A stretch of DNA of 64,000 bases from contig NZ_JAFMST010000007.1 of the NCBI RefSeq assembly GCF_017916275.1, forward strand, positions 186,001 through 250,000, given 5' to 3'. The notes under the pieces are model-generated. The model searched no databases, was not told the DNA's origin, and saw only the letters and a list, made by a program, of their open reading frames with translations. This document shows, piece by piece, positions 1 through 10,912 of this stretch; positions within the stretch are counted from its first letter, which is position 1, and each line of letters starts with the position of its first letter. A program made the translations under genes and the position numbers. This stretch comes from Rubellimicrobium arenae (GTDB lineage Bacteria > Pseudomonadota > Alphaproteobacteria > Rhodobacterales > Rhodobacteraceae).

Positions 1-246
1 GGCGCCCAGCTCGAGGCGCGGCTGGGCCTGACCGAAAGCTTCGGCGCGGTGGCCTTCGCGGATGCGGGCGTGGTGGACGAGGACTCCCTGCCCGACGCCG
101 ACAGCCCCTACCAGGCCGGCGTGGGCCTCGGGGTTCGCTACAACAGCTTCGTGGGGCCGATCCGGCTCGACGTGGCCACCCCGGCGACGGGCGAAAGCTC
201 CTTCGAGACGGTGCAACTCTACATCGGCATAGGTCAGGCGTTTTGA
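1..246 (+). CDS. tamA: TamA C-terminal end (Omp85-family outer-membrane protein), 5' truncated
   Basis: The last 81 residues of an outer-membrane beta-barrel of the Omp85/TamA family; the gene begins before the window. The visible part alternates hydrophobic and polar residues as barrel strands do, contains FADAG and a GVGLGVRYNSFVGPIRLD stretch typical of the final strands of BamA/TamA barrels, and ends in Phe, the usual C-terminal outer-membrane insertion signal. It overlaps the start of tamB, its known partner in the translocation and assembly module, which supports TamA rather than BamA. The gene start and POTRA domains lie outside the window. Confidence 0.88.
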   Translation, partial: GAQLEARLGLTESFGAVAFADAGVVDEDSLPDADSPYQAGVGLGVRYNSFVGPIRLDVATPATGESSFETVQLYIGIGQAF

Positions 247-3200
247 GGCTCCTTCCCGTCCTGGCGCTCTGCGCCCTTCCCCTCCCCGCCCTGGCGCAGA
301 CGCCCGAGGAGCAGGAGCGCGACCGCGGCTTCCTGACCGGGCTGATCGAGGATTCCCTGTCCACGACCGCCCGGACCGTGATCATCGAAGGGTTCGAAGG
401 GGCGCTGTCCTCGCGGGCGACGGCGGCCTCGCTGACCATCTCGGACCAGGAGGGGGTCTGGCTGCGGGCCACCGACCTCGCGCTCGACTGGAACCGGTCG
501 GCGCTGCTGCGCGGCCGCATCGACGTCGAGGAGCTGACCGCCGGCAGCATCGAGATCCTGCGCGCGCCGGTCGCCGACCCCACGGCGCCCACCCCCGAAG
601 CGACGCCCTTCGCCCTGCCCGACCTGCCCGTTGCGGTGCGCATCGGCCAGCTCCGCAGCGACCGGATCGTCCTGGGCGAGCCGCTCCTGGGCGAGGAGCT
701 GGCCCTGTCCCTCGATGGATCGGTGAACCTCGAGGGCGGCGAAGGACAGGCCCAGATCGCCGCCCAGATCATCCAGGGCAGCGCCGGGCAGCTCGCGCTC
801 GCGGCCTCCTACGCCAACGACACGCGCGTGCTCGCCGTGGACCTCAGCGTCGAGGAGGAGGCGCAGGGCCTCGTGGCGCGCGCCCTGGGGCTGCCGGGGC
901 TGCCCTCGGTCGCGCTGACCGTGCAGGGCACCGCGCCCATCGACGATTATGCGGCGGACATCACGCTCGCCACCGACGACCAGCCGCGCATCGCGGGGAC
1001 CTTCGCCCTCAAGACCACGGCGACCGAGAACGGGCAGGTCACGTCGCGCGCCTTCGGGCTCGACGTCCGGGGCGACGTGACGCCGCTCCTTGCGCCCGAG
1101 GCGGGGGCCTTCTTCGGCCCCGACGTGGTGCTGCGGACCAAGGGCATCCGCCGCGCGGACGGCTCCTTCGTGCTCACCTCGCTGGGGCTGCGGGCCGAGG
1201 CCCTGACGCTGAACGGCCGGGCCGAGATCACGCCGCAGGGCTGGCCCGCGCGGATCGACCTCGACGGCTCCATCGGGCGCGAGGACGGCGGCGCGGTGCC
1301 GCTGCCCGGCGCGGCCGGGACCACCGTCACCGGCGTCACGCTGGACGTGTCCTACGACCAGGCGCAGGGCGAAGCCTGGACCGGCAACTTCGCGGTCGAG
1401 GACCTGGCCCGCCCCGGGCTCGCCATCCCGTCGCTCACGCTCGAGGGCGGCGGCACGATCCGCCCCGCGACCGACCAGGCGCCGGGCCGCTTCACCGGAG
1501 ACCTCGCCTATGCCGCCACCGGGCTGTCCTTCGCGGACGAAGGGATCGGCGAGGCGCTCGGGGCCGACATCTCGGGCCGCATCGACCTGGCCCAGCCCGA
1601 GGACGGCGGCCCGCTGCGGATCCGCCAGCTCACCGTCACCGGCCCCGGGGTCGAGGCGCAGGTCGAAGGCACGGTCGCGGGCTCGGCCTCGGGCTTCCTG
1701 ACCGAAACCTCGGTGCTGCTGCAGGCCGCCGACCTCGGCCGCTTTGCCGAGCTGTCGGGCCTCGACCTCGGCGGCTCGGCCGACGTCACCATCGTGAGCG
1801 CGGTCCGCCCGCTCGACGGGATCTTCGACGCGGCGGTGTCGGGCACCACGCGCGACCTGCGCGTGGGCATCGCCCAGCTCGATCCGCTGCTGGCCGGGGA
1901 AGGCCAGATCGCCATTGCCGCCGCCCGGGACGAGGCGGGCCTGCGGGTGGACCGGCTCGACGTCGGGACCGAGGCGCTGACCATCTCGGCCACGGCCGAC
2001 ATCACCAGCCGGGCGAGCGCGGCGCGCTTCGACCTCGACGTGGCGGACCTCGGGGCCTCCTTCCCGGACCTGTCCGGCCCCGGGACGCTTCGCGGCACCT
2101 TCGAACGGGACGCGGCCGGCCAGTCCCGCGTCGATGCCTCGGCCACGCTGCCCGGCGCGCAGGTCTCGCTTCGGGGCACCCAGCCTCCGGCGGCCACGGA
2201 CGACGCCGGCGATGCGGTCCCGGCCCCCCTGACCTTCACCGCCGAGGCCTCGATCGAGGAGCTGGCCCGCTACCAGGGCCTCCTGCGGACCTTCGCGCCC
2301 GATCTCGGGATCGAGCCCCGCGGCGCGGCCAACCTCAGCCTGTCGGGACGCACCGCGCAGGATGCATCGACCTTCGACGTGACCCTGTCGGCGCAGGCGC
2401 GCGACCTGGGCTTCGGCATCGACCCGCTGGACGCCCTCCTGGCGGGGTCGGCCACCCTGGGCGGGCGGGCCGAGCGGACTGGACCGGCCAGCTTCCGGGT
2501 CGGGAACCTCCGCATCGACGCCGACCGGATCGACGGCACCGTCTCGGCCGAGTTCACCGAAGGCGCGGGCCGCGCCGAGGTGGACCTGTCCCTGCCGGAC
2601 GTGGCCCCGGTGCTGGGCGGGCTGTCCGGCCCCGGACGGCTGAGCGGAACGGCGGTGCGGGCGCAGGACGGCGCCCTCGACCTCGACCTGGAGGCGCGGC
2701 TGCCCACGGGCCAGGCCACCGTGGACGGGACGCTCGACGCAGCCGAGGGGGCCTATGCCTTCGACGGCACCGTGGCCGCCTACTTTTCGGACATCGCGCC
2801 GCTGGGGCCGCTCGTCGGGCGCGACCTGGGCGGGGCGGTGCGGGCCAACGTCGCCGGGACGGCGCGAACCGACCTGTCCGTGCTGGACCTGTCCGTCGAG
2901 GCGACCACCCGCGACCTTCGCACCGGCCTGCCGCAGCTCGATCCCCTCCTGGCCGGTCCGGGCACCCTGACCGGCCGGGTGGAGCGCAGCCCCGAGGACG
3001 GCCTGGCGCTCGACCTCACCGCCGACACCCCGCAGCTGCGGGCCGAAGGCGCCGGCACCTTCACCGAGACCTCGGGCAACGGCCGGTTCGACCTCCGCGT
3101 GGCCGAGGTCGGCCTCGTCGCGCCGGGGCTTTCGGGCCCGGCGACGGCGACGGGCACGGCCTCGCGCGCGGCGGACGGGACCATCACGGTCCAGGCCGAC

Positions 3201-5072
3201 GCGACCGCCCCCGGCACCCGCGCGGTCATCGACGCCACCGTCGCCCCGCCGGCCCGGGGCTACGAGATCGCGGGCACGGCCGATGTCGCGGTCGCCGACC
3301 TAGGCCCCTGGTCCCGGCTGGCCGGGCGTCCGCTGGGGGGCGGGATCACGGCCACCGTGACCGGCCGCGCCCTGCCCAGCTTCGCGAGCTTCGATCTCAC
3401 GGTGGACGCCACGGCGCGCGACCTGAACCCGGGCCAGCCCGCGCTGGCGCAGCTCCTGGCCGGGACGGGCACGCTGTCCGGCCGGGCCGCCCGGACCCAG
3501 GACGGCGCCCTCCGGGTCGAGGGTCTGGACGCGCGGTTCCCGAACTTCAGCGTCACCGGCCAGGGCACGACCCAGGGCGGCGCCGCGAACCTGACCTTCG
3601 ATGCGCGTCTGGCCGACCTGGGCCTGTTCGTGCCGAACTTTCCGGGCCCGGTGACGGCGCGGGGGACGGCGGGGCTCGGCGCGGGCGGCGCCACCACGGT
3701 GGACGCCGAGGTGACCGGCCCCGGCGGCATCAACGCCCGCGTGTCGGGCAGCGTCGGCGGAGCGACGACGGACCTCCGCGCCACCGGCACGGCCCCGCTC
3801 GAGATCGCCAACGCCTTCCTCGATCCCCGGCGGCTCGAAGGACCGGCGAGCTTCGACCTCCGCCTGGCCGGAGCCCTGTCGCTCGAGGCGCTGTCGGGCT
3901 CGGTCTCGGTCCAGGGCGCGCGCCTGTCGGACCCCAACCTGGGCGAGGCGATCAGCGGCATCAGCGGGCGGGCCGACATCGCGGGCGGGACCGCCACGAT
4001 CGCGCTGACCGGGGGCTTTGCGACCGGAGGCCGCCTGACGGTCAACGGACCCGTGGGCCTCCAGCCGCCCTTCAACGCCAACCTGTCCATCGACGGGACC
4101 GGCCTCGTGATCCGCGACCCTTCGCTCTACGAGGCGCGCGGCAACGGGCGGATCTCGGTGACGGGTCCCCTCGCGGGCGGGGCGCTGATCGCGGGGGCCG
4201 TGACGCTCGACACCGTGGAGCTGCGCGTCCCCGCCTCGGGCGTGGGCGCCCTGGGCGAGCCGCTGCCCGTCTTCCACATCGACCCTTCGGTTCCCGTGCA
4301 GACCACCCTGGACCGCGCCCGCCTGTCCGTGTCGGGCGGCGACGCCCAGGCCGCCGGCGGCGGCAGCGGCGGCGGGGTGGCCTACGGGCTCGACATCCTG
4401 CTCGATGCGCCGGCCCGGGTCTTCGTGCGCGGCCGGGGGCTCGACGCCGAGCTGGGCGGCCAGCTCCGCCTGACAGGGAGCACGCGCCAGCTCATCCCCA
4501 TCGGGCAGTTCTCGCTGCTGCGCGGGCGGCTTGCCATCCTGGGGCAGCGCTTCGACCTGACCGAGGGGCAGGCCACCCTCCAGGGCGACTTCAACCCCTA
4601 CCTGCGGCTCGTGGCCCAGACCACGGCGCGGACCGGCACGGCGATCAGCATCGTGCTCGAGGGTCCCCTCGCCTCGCCCGAGGTGACCTTCACCTCCTCG
4701 CCCGAGCTGCCGCAGGACGAGGTGCTGGCCCAGCTCCTGTTCGGCGTGGACATCGCCTCGATCACGCCGTTCCAGGCCGTCCAGCTCGCCTCGGCGGTGG
4801 CCGAGCTGTCGGGCGGGGGCGGCGGGCTCGTGGACGACCTGCGCGCCGGGGCGGGGCTCGCGGACTTCGACGTGACCACCACGGCCAGCGGCAACGTCGC
4901 GCTCCGGCTTGGCCAGTACATCAGCGAGAACGTCTACACCGACGTCGTCGTCTCGCCCGAGGGCACCGAGGCCACGATCAACCTCGACCTCACCTCGGAC
5001 CTGACTGTGCGGGCGGGCGTGGACACCCGCGGCGACACCAGCGTCGGCATCTACTTCGAGCGGGATTACTGA
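243..5072 (+). CDS. tamB: Translocation/assembly module protein TamB
   Basis: A 1609-residue periplasm-spanning protein that partners TamA; TamB-family proteins are thought to form a hydrophobic groove bridging inner and outer membranes for outer-membrane biogenesis or lipid transport. The start is TTG at 243, overlapping the tamA stop; it is chosen because it gives a clean signal sequence (RLLPVLALCALPLPALAQ) at once. The body is a long series of degenerate beta repeats with recurring DLDVADLG- and LSGPG-like units. The C-terminal part, from about residue 1280, contains LRGRLAILGQRFDLTEGQA and the closing VRAGVDTRGDTSVGIYFERDY, matching the DUF490/TamB domain. Length is within the family range. 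Confidence 0.93.
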   Translation: MRLLPVLALCALPLPALAQTPEEQERDRGFLTGLIEDSLSTTARTVIIEGFEGALSSRATAASLTISDQEGVWLRATDLALDWNRSALLRGRIDVEELTAGSIEILRAPVADPTAPTPEATPFALPDLPVAVRIGQLRSDRIVLGEPLLGEELALSLDGSVNLEGGEGQAQIAAQIIQGSAGQLALAASYANDTRVLAVDLSVEEEAQGLVARALGLPGLPSVALTVQGTAPIDDYAADITLATDDQPRIAGTFALKTTATENGQVTSRAFGLDVRGDVTPLLAPEAGAFFGPDVVLRTKGIRRADGSFVLTSLGLRAEALTLNGRAEITPQGWPARIDLDGSIGREDGGAVPLPGAAGTTVTGVTLDVSYDQAQGEAWTGNFAVEDLARPGLAIPSLTLEGGGTIRPATDQAPGRFTGDLAYAATGLSFADEGIGEALGADISGRIDLAQPEDGGPLRIRQLTVTGPGVEAQVEGTVAGSASGFLTETSVLLQAADLGRFAELSGLDLGGSADVTIVSAVRPLDGIFDAAVSGTTRDLRVGIAQLDPLLAGEGQIAIAAARDEAGLRVDRLDVGTEALTISATADITSRASAARFDLDVADLGASFPDLSGPGTLRGTFERDAAGQSRVDASATLPGAQVSLRGTQPPAATDDAGDAVPAPLTFTAEASIEELARYQGLLRTFAPDLGIEPRGAANLSLSGRTAQDASTFDVTLSAQARDLGFGIDPLDALLAGSATLGGRAERTGPASFRVGNLRIDADRIDGTVSAEFTEGAGRAEVDLSLPDVAPVLGGLSGPGRLSGTAVRAQDGALDLDLEARLPTGQATVDGTLDAAEGAYAFDGTVAAYFSDIAPLGPLVGRDLGGAVRANVAGTARTDLSVLDLSVEATTRDLRTGLPQLDPLLAGPGTLTGRVERSPEDGLALDLTADTPQLRAEGAGTFTETSGNGRFDLRVAEVGLVAPGLSGPATATGTASRAADGTITVQADATAPGTRAVIDATVAPPARGYEIAGTADVAVADLGPWSRLAGRPLGGGITATVTGRALPSFASFDLTVDATARDLNPGQPALAQLLAGTGTLSGRAARTQDGALRVEGLDARFPNFSVTGQGTTQGGAANLTFDARLADLGLFVPNFPGPVTARGTAGLGAGGATTVDAEVTGPGGINARVSGSVGGATTDLRATGTAPLEIANAFLDPRRLEGPASFDLRLAGALSLEALSGSVSVQGARLSDPNLGEAISGISGRADIAGGTATIALTGGFATGGRLTVNGPVGLQPPFNANLSIDGTGLVIRDPSLYEARGNGRISVTGPLAGGALIAGAVTLDTVELRVPASGVGALGEPLPVFHIDPSVPVQTTLDRARLSVSGGDAQAAGGGSGGGVAYGLDILLDAPARVFVRGRGLDAELGGQLRLTGSTRQLIPIGQFSLLRGRLAILGQRFDLTEGQATLQGDFNPYLRLVAQTTARTGTAISIVLEGPLASPEVTFTSSPELPQDEVLAQLLFGVDIASITPFQAVQLASAVAELSGGGGGLVDDLRAGAGLADFDVTTTASGNVALRLGQYISENVYTDVVVSPEGTEATINLDLTSDLTVRAGVDTRGDTSVGIYFERDY

Positions 5073-5073
5073 G

Positions 5074-5098
5074 CCGCCGGGAGGCGCCCTCCCGGCGG
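5074..5098. terminator. Hairpin between convergent tamB and oppF
   Basis: A perfect 11-bp inverted repeat, CCGCCGGGAGG with CCTCCCGGCGG, around a 3-base loop (5085-5087). It fills the 33-base gap between two convergent stop codons, so it could end transcripts from both sides. There is no T-run after the stem on either strand, so it may act as a 3'-end stabiliser or a Rho-assisted stop rather than a textbook intrinsic terminator. Confidence 0.6.
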
Positions 5099-5105
5099 TC
5101 GGGCC

Positions 5106-6112
5106 CTACTCGGCCGCCTGCATCATGGGCGTGGGCTCGTTCCAGTAGTGGCAGGTCGCCCGCTGGCCGGGGGCCACGTCGTAGGGCGGCGGCGGCACCT
5201 CGGCGCATTTCGGCTTGGCCTTGGGGCAGCGGGTGCGGAACACGCAGCCCGAGGGGGGCGACAGCGGCGACGGCAGGTCCCCCTCCAGCACCGGGCGAGG
5301 CCGCGCCTTCTCGAGCGCCGGGTCGGGGATCGGCACCGAGGAGATCAGGAACTGCGTGTAGGGGTGGCGCGGCCGCTCGACCAGCTGGCGGGCGGGCGCG
5401 GTCTCCATCAGGCGGCCCAGGTACATGACCATGATCCGGTCCGAGATGTGGCGCACGACGGAAAGGTCGTGGGCGATGAAGACCATGGCGATGCCCATCT
5501 CGCGGCGCAGCTCGCGCAGGAGGTTCACCACCTGCGCCTGCACCGACACATCGAGCGCCGAGACCGGCTCGTCGCAGATCAGCAGCTTGGGGTTCAGGAT
5601 CAGCGCCCGCGCGATGCCGATGCGCTGGCACTGCCCGCCCGAGAACTCGTGCGGGTAGCGGTTCACGAGGTTGGGGAGGAGGCCCACCCGCTCCATCAGG
5701 TCCCGCACCCGCTGGCGGACCTCGGCGCGCGGCGTTTTGGGAAAGTGTGTCGTCAGCGGCTCGGCGATGATGTCCCCGACCGTCATGCGCGGGTTCAGCG
5801 CCGCGAGCGGGTCCTGGAAGATCATCTGCACGTCGCGCCGGTGCGCCCGCCGCTCCTCGGCCGACAGGGCGCCGATGTCGCGCCCGTCGAACAGGATGCG
5901 CCCCGTGGACGGAACGGTCCCCACGATCGCCCGGGCCAGCGTGGACTTGCCCGAGCCGCTTTCGCCCACCACGCCCAGCACCTCGCCGGGCGACAGGTCG
6001 AAGGAGATGCCCCCCACGGCCTGCAGCTTGCGGGGCGGGGTCCAGGGCCAGCCGCCCCGGACGGGAACGTCGAAGGTGACGCGGAGGTCGCTCACCTGGA
6101 GGATCGGGGCGC

Positions 6113-6116
<4 letters not shown>
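5106..6116 (-). CDS. oppF: Oligopeptide/dipeptide ABC transporter ATPase, OppF type
   Basis: A 336-residue ATPase that powers peptide uptake together with OppD. It shows Walker A GESGSGKST, ABC signature FSGGQCQR and Walker B LLICDEPVSALD. The C-terminal oligopeptide-transporter extension has a Cys cluster (GCVFRTRCPKAKPKC and a later TCHYW) like that of OppD/OppF proteins. The ATG at 6116 is chosen because its ATGA overlaps the oppD stop; a longer open frame upstream lies inside oppD and is a shadow. Last gene of the operon. Confidence 0.9.
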
Positions 6117-7105
<989 letters not shown>

Positions 7106-7106
7106 G

Positions 7107-8027
7107 TCAGCGGTCCTTCGGGTCGATGGCGTCGCGCAGCCCGTCGCCCACGAAGAAGAAGGCGAACAGCATCACGACGAAGAAGAAGAGCGGGAACCCA
7201 AGCTGCCAGGGCACCCCGTTCCCGATCTGCCCCGCCCCGCGCGAGATGAGCGCGCCCAGCGAGGTGTTGGGCTCCTGGACGCCCAGGCCCAGGAAGCTGA
7301 TGAAGGATTCGTAGATGATCATCTCGGGGATCAGCAGCGTGGCATAGACGATCACCACGCCCAGCAGGTTGGGGACGACGTGGCGCAGGATGATCGTCAG
7401 GGGCCGGACGCCGGTGGCGATGGCGGCCTCCACGAACTCCTTGTTCTTGATGGACAGCGTCTGCCCGCGGGCGATCCGGGCCATGGACAGCCAGGAGATG
7501 AGGCCGATCCCGATGAACAGCATCAGCAGCGACCGCCCGAACATCACGAGCATCAGGATCAGCACGAACATGAAGGGGATGGACAGGAGGATGTCCACGA
7601 CCCGCATCATGACGCTGTCCACCCGGCCCCCGAAGTAGCCCGAGATCGCGCCGTAGAGCGTGCCCACGATCACCGCCACCATCGAGCCCACGACTCCGAT
7701 GAGGAGCGACAGCCGCGTGCCCTGCACGGTGCGGGCGAACAGGTCCCGCCCCTCCTGGTCGGTGCCGAAGTAATGGCCGGTGGCGATCGACGGCACGCCC
7801 TTGGTGGCGTTGATGCCGATCAGGGAAAAGTCGACGTAGTCCCGCTCGTACTGGGCGATGAACCCGCCCAGGAAGGCGAAGACCGCGATCAGGACCAGCG
7901 CGACCAGGGCGACCGTCGCCGCCCTGTTGCGGAAGAAGCGCCGGCGCGCGTCGGTCCAGAGCGACCGGCCCTTGTCGGGCCGGGCCGGAGCCTGGAGGGC
8001 GTCGGCGGTGGGGTCGTGGAACGCCAT
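7107..8027 (-). CDS. oppC: Peptide ABC transporter permease, OppC type
   Basis: A 306-residue inner-membrane permease. A cytoplasmic N-terminus (about 35 residues) precedes the first membrane span (AATVALVALVLIAVFAFLGG); the BPD_transp_1 core has FGTDQEGRDLFARTVQGTR, characteristic of OppC/DppC, and the EAA coupling loop EAAIATGVRPLTIILRHVVPN. It pairs with the OppB homologue 13 bases upstream to form the channel. Confidence 0.9.
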   Translation of the reverse strand: MAFHDPTADALQAPARPDKGRSLWTDARRRFFRNRAATVALVALVLIAVFAFLGGFIAQYERDYVDFSLIGINATKGVPSIATGHYFGTDQEGRDLFARTVQGTRLSLLIGVVGSMVAVIVGTLYGAISGYFGGRVDSVMMRVVDILLSIPFMFVLILMLVMFGRSLLMLFIGIGLISWLSMARIARGQTLSIKNKEFVEAAIATGVRPLTIILRHVVPNLLGVVIVYATLLIPEMIIYESFISFLGLGVQEPNTSLGALISRGAGQIGNGVPWQLGFPLFFFVVMLFAFFFVGDGLRDAIDPKDR

Positions 8028-8040
8028 GTCGGGCCCCCCT

Positions 8041-8964
8041 TCAAAGACGGATCTTGGGGTCGATCCACGCGTAGAGGATGTCGACCACGAGGTTGAACAG
8101 GATGGTGAGCACGCCCACGAGGATCGTGACCCCCATGATGACCGAGTAGTCGCGGTTCAGCGCCGAGTTCACGAAGTACTGGCCGATCCCACCCGTGGAG
8201 AAGAACACGTCGATCACCACCGACCCGGTGATCATCGCCACGAAGGCGGGACCAAGGTAGCTCAGCACCGGCAGCATCGCGGGCTTGAGCGCGTGGCGCA
8301 GGATGATGCGCGACATCGGCAGGCCCTTGGCGCGGGCGGTGCGGATGAAGTTCGAGTTCATCACCTCCAGCATCGAGGACCGGGTGATCCGCGCGATGGC
8401 GGCCAGGTAGGTCGTGGCGAGGGCGATCACCGGCAGCACCACGTACTGCCACTGGCCGCCGTTCCAGCCGCCGCCCGGCAGCCAGCCGAGCCAGAGCGTG
8501 AACACGAGCACCAGGATCGGCGCCAGCACGAAGTTCGGCAGCACCGAGGCCCCGATGGCCGATCCGGTGGCGAGGTAGTCGAGCCAGGTGTTGTGCCGGA
8601 TCGCCGCCAGCACCCCCAGGGCCACGCCCACCACCACGGCCACCAGGAAGGCCCAGAAGCCGTAGGTCAGCGTGACCGGGAAACCCTGGGCGATCAGCCC
8701 CGTCACGGTCTGGTCGCGGTACTTGAAGGACGGCCCGAAGTCGAAATGGGCGACGATGTTCCAGACGTAGTTGAAGATCTGGACGACGTAGGGCTGGTCG
8801 AGCCCGTAGCGGGACTCGATGTTCGCCATGACGGCGGCGGGCAGCGGCTTCTCGCTGTTGAAGGGCCCGCCGGGCGCCGCGAACATCAGGATGAAGCTGA
8901 TGACGATCAGGATGAGGATCGTCGGAACGGCCACCAGGAGGCGGCGCAGGATGAAGCTGAGCAT
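8041..8964 (-). CDS. oppB: Peptide ABC transporter permease, OppB type
   Basis: A 307-residue inner-membrane permease with the usual OppB N-terminus (MLSFILRRLLVAVPTILILI) and RYGLDQPYVVQ, followed by the permease core with the coupling-loop region FIRTARAKGLPMSRIILRHA. About six membrane spans are visible. It is the second gene of the operon after the binding protein, separated from it by 95 bases containing a strong hairpin. Confidence 0.9.
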   Translation of the reverse strand: MLSFILRRLLVAVPTILILIVISFILMFAAPGGPFNSEKPLPAAVMANIESRYGLDQPYVVQIFNYVWNIVAHFDFGPSFKYRDQTVTGLIAQGFPVTLTYGFWAFLVAVVVGVALGVLAAIRHNTWLDYLATGSAIGASVLPNFVLAPILVLVFTLWLGWLPGGGWNGGQWQYVVLPVIALATTYLAAIARITRSSMLEVMNSNFIRTARAKGLPMSRIILRHALKPAMLPVLSYLGPAFVAMITGSVVIDVFFSTGGIGQYFVNSALNRDYSVIMGVTILVGVLTILFNLVVDILYAWIDPKIRL

Positions 8965-9010
8965 AGGGGAATCCTCGGCACCCGGAACGCAACACGCGCG
9001 AAATGCCTGT

Positions 9011-9040
9011 GGGTCCGCCCTCCTAAGGGAAGGCGGACCC
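9011..9040 (-). other. Intercistronic hairpin between oppA and oppB
   Basis: A perfect 9-bp inverted repeat (GGGTCCGCC at 9011-9019, GGCGGACCC at 9032-9040) with a 12-base loop, just past the oppA stop on the minus strand and before oppB. It lacks a T-run. Stable hairpins in this position are known in binding-protein transporter operons to protect the upstream message, giving more binding protein than permease; that role here is inferred. Confidence 0.6.
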
Positions 9041-9059
9041 CAAGGCCATCAGGAGCCGA

Positions 9060-10688
9060 TCACTCCTGCGCGACCCGGTACATGTCCTTGGCGTACCAGT
9101 TCTCCTGGGCGTTCTCGACGGCGTAGCCCTTGATCGAGTCGTCCATGATGAAGTCCGAGGAATAGAAGTAGATGGGCAGGAGCGGCACATCCCGCGCCAG
9201 CATCTCCTCGGCCTCTTGGTAGATGGGGAGCGGGTCCTCGGCGGTGCGGGACTGCTCCATCAGGGCGTCGTACTCGTCGCTGAAGTACTTGGAGTCGTTC
9301 GAATCCGAGTTCGACGTGAAGACGTCGAGGAAGCTCGACGCCTCGTTGTAGTCGGCGCACCATCCCGCGCGGGCAAGCTGGTAGTCCGCCTGCTTGCGGG
9401 CGTCGAGGAAGGTCTGCCACTCCTGGTTGGCCAGCGTGGTGTCGATCCCCAGCGTCTGCTTCCACATCTGGGACACGGCGACGGCGACCTGCTGGTGCGC
9501 CTGGTCGGTGTTGTAAAGGATCTCGAGCGTGAGCGGCTCGCCGTCCGTGCCGTAGCCGGCCTCGGCCATCAGCTCCTGGGCGCGGGCGTTGCGCTCCTCC
9601 TGGGTCATGGCGGCGGCGGGCACCTCGGGCACCTCCCAGCCGGCCGTGGCCTCGTGGGTCAGCGTGTAGGCCGCGGTCTGCCCGCCGGCCAGCACGTTGT
9701 TCACCAGGATGTCCCGGTCGATGGCCAGCGACAGCGCCTCGCGGACCCGCTGGTCCTTGAGCGCCTCGGGCGCGGCGTCGGTCATGTTGACGTGGTAGAA
9801 GTAGGTGCAAAGGTTCGGCACCGCGATCGCCTCGGTCGGGTACTCCTCCTTGAGGCGGGGGTATTGCCCGATCGGGATGTCGGTCTGGTCCATCTCCCCG
9901 GCGAGGTAGCGGGTCAGCGCCTGCTGCTCGTCGTTGATGATGAGAGCGGTGACCGTGTCGATGATGACGTTCTGCGCGTCCCAGTAGTTCGGGTTCTTGG
10001 TCATCACGATGCGCTCCTGCGGGACGCGCTCGCTCAGGACATAGGCCCCGTTGCCGACCATGTTGCCGGGCTGGGTCCACTGGTTGCCGAACTCCTCGAT
10101 CACCTTCTGCGGCACGGGGAAGGTGGTGGTGTGGGTCACCATCTGCGGGAAGTACGGGATGGGCGAGTCGATCCTGACCTCGAGCGTGTGGTCGTCGACG
10201 GCGCGCACGCCCAGCTGGTCGCTGGGCATCTCGCCCGCGATGACCGGCCCGGCGTTCGCCACCTTCATCAGCTCGATGTACCAGGCGTAGGGCGAGGCCA
10301 GCGCCGGATCGGCGGCGCGGCGCCAGGCGTAGACGAAGTCGTTCGCGGTGACCGGGTCGCCGTTCGACCACTTGGCCTCGGGGCGGAGCTTGAAGGTCCA
10401 GGTGGTGCCGTCCTCGCTCGCGGTCCATTCGGTGGCGACGCCGGGGACGACGTTGCCCTGCGCGTCCTGGCTCAGCAGCCCCTCGAACAGCTGCCGCGCC
10501 ACGTGCGAGCCTTCGACGTCCTCGATCAGGCCGGGGTCGATCGACGGGAACTCGTCGAGAACCCGGTAGGTGAAGGTCTGGTTGTCCGACAGCGTCTCGC
10601 CCGGCTGGGGCGTGGCGGCGTGGACGAGGGTGCCGGTCGCGACCATCGCCAGAAGCGAGGTCGCGCCGATGAGGGTACGGACTGTCAT
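9060..10688 (-). CDS. oppA: Peptide ABC transporter periplasmic substrate-binding protein (SBP_bac_5)
   Basis: A 542-residue secreted binding protein that captures peptides for OppBCDF. ATG at 10688 is chosen over a longer frame because it starts a signal peptide (TVRTLIGATSLLAMVATGTLVHA) and has GGGAG about 7 bases upstream. Family features include the DPGLIEDVEGSHVARQLFEGL segment, WTFKLRPEAKWSNGDPVTANDFVYAWRR-type text in the first lobe and a C-terminal YDALMEQSRTA region. Length matches OppA/MppA proteins. It is the first gene of the operon; a 224-base gap separates it from the divergent hemerythrin-like gene, where its promoter should lie. Confidence 0.9.
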   Translation of the reverse strand: MTVRTLIGATSLLAMVATGTLVHAATPQPGETLSDNQTFTYRVLDEFPSIDPGLIEDVEGSHVARQLFEGLLSQDAQGNVVPGVATEWTASEDGTTWTFKLRPEAKWSNGDPVTANDFVYAWRRAADPALASPYAWYIELMKVANAGPVIAGEMPSDQLGVRAVDDHTLEVRIDSPIPYFPQMVTHTTTFPVPQKVIEEFGNQWTQPGNMVGNGAYVLSERVPQERIVMTKNPNYWDAQNVIIDTVTALIINDEQQALTRYLAGEMDQTDIPIGQYPRLKEEYPTEAIAVPNLCTYFYHVNMTDAAPEALKDQRVREALSLAIDRDILVNNVLAGGQTAAYTLTHEATAGWEVPEVPAAAMTQEERNARAQELMAEAGYGTDGEPLTLEILYNTDQAHQQVAVAVSQMWKQTLGIDTTLANQEWQTFLDARKQADYQLARAGWCADYNEASSFLDVFTSNSDSNDSKYFSDEYDALMEQSRTAEDPLPIYQEAEEMLARDVPLLPIYFYSSDFIMDDSIKGYAVENAQENWYAKDMYRVAQE

Positions 10689-10912
10689 GTCGTATCTCCC
10701 TGGCATTGTGCGGGGGCCTTGGGGCTCCTTCCGCGGGTTGGGACGCGTCTGCCCCCCTGCCCGGGGGCGAAACTGCGCGAATCCTTTCGGGGGCGCCTGT
10801 CCGTTGGCAAGGGGAAAGCCCCTTCGGCCCCATGTAACCTCACGACACAATTCCGACACGATCCGTCCGTCCCGGCTGGCCTCGCGCCCCCCGGGGGCCT
10901 AGAACGCCCTCC

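Noticed and set aside
947-4921. Several long reading frames on the minus strand opposite tamB
   Set aside because: They are Arg/Ser/Pro-rich with no domain or ribosome site, as expected opposite a real gene in very GC-rich DNA; tamB has a signal peptide and its family domain.
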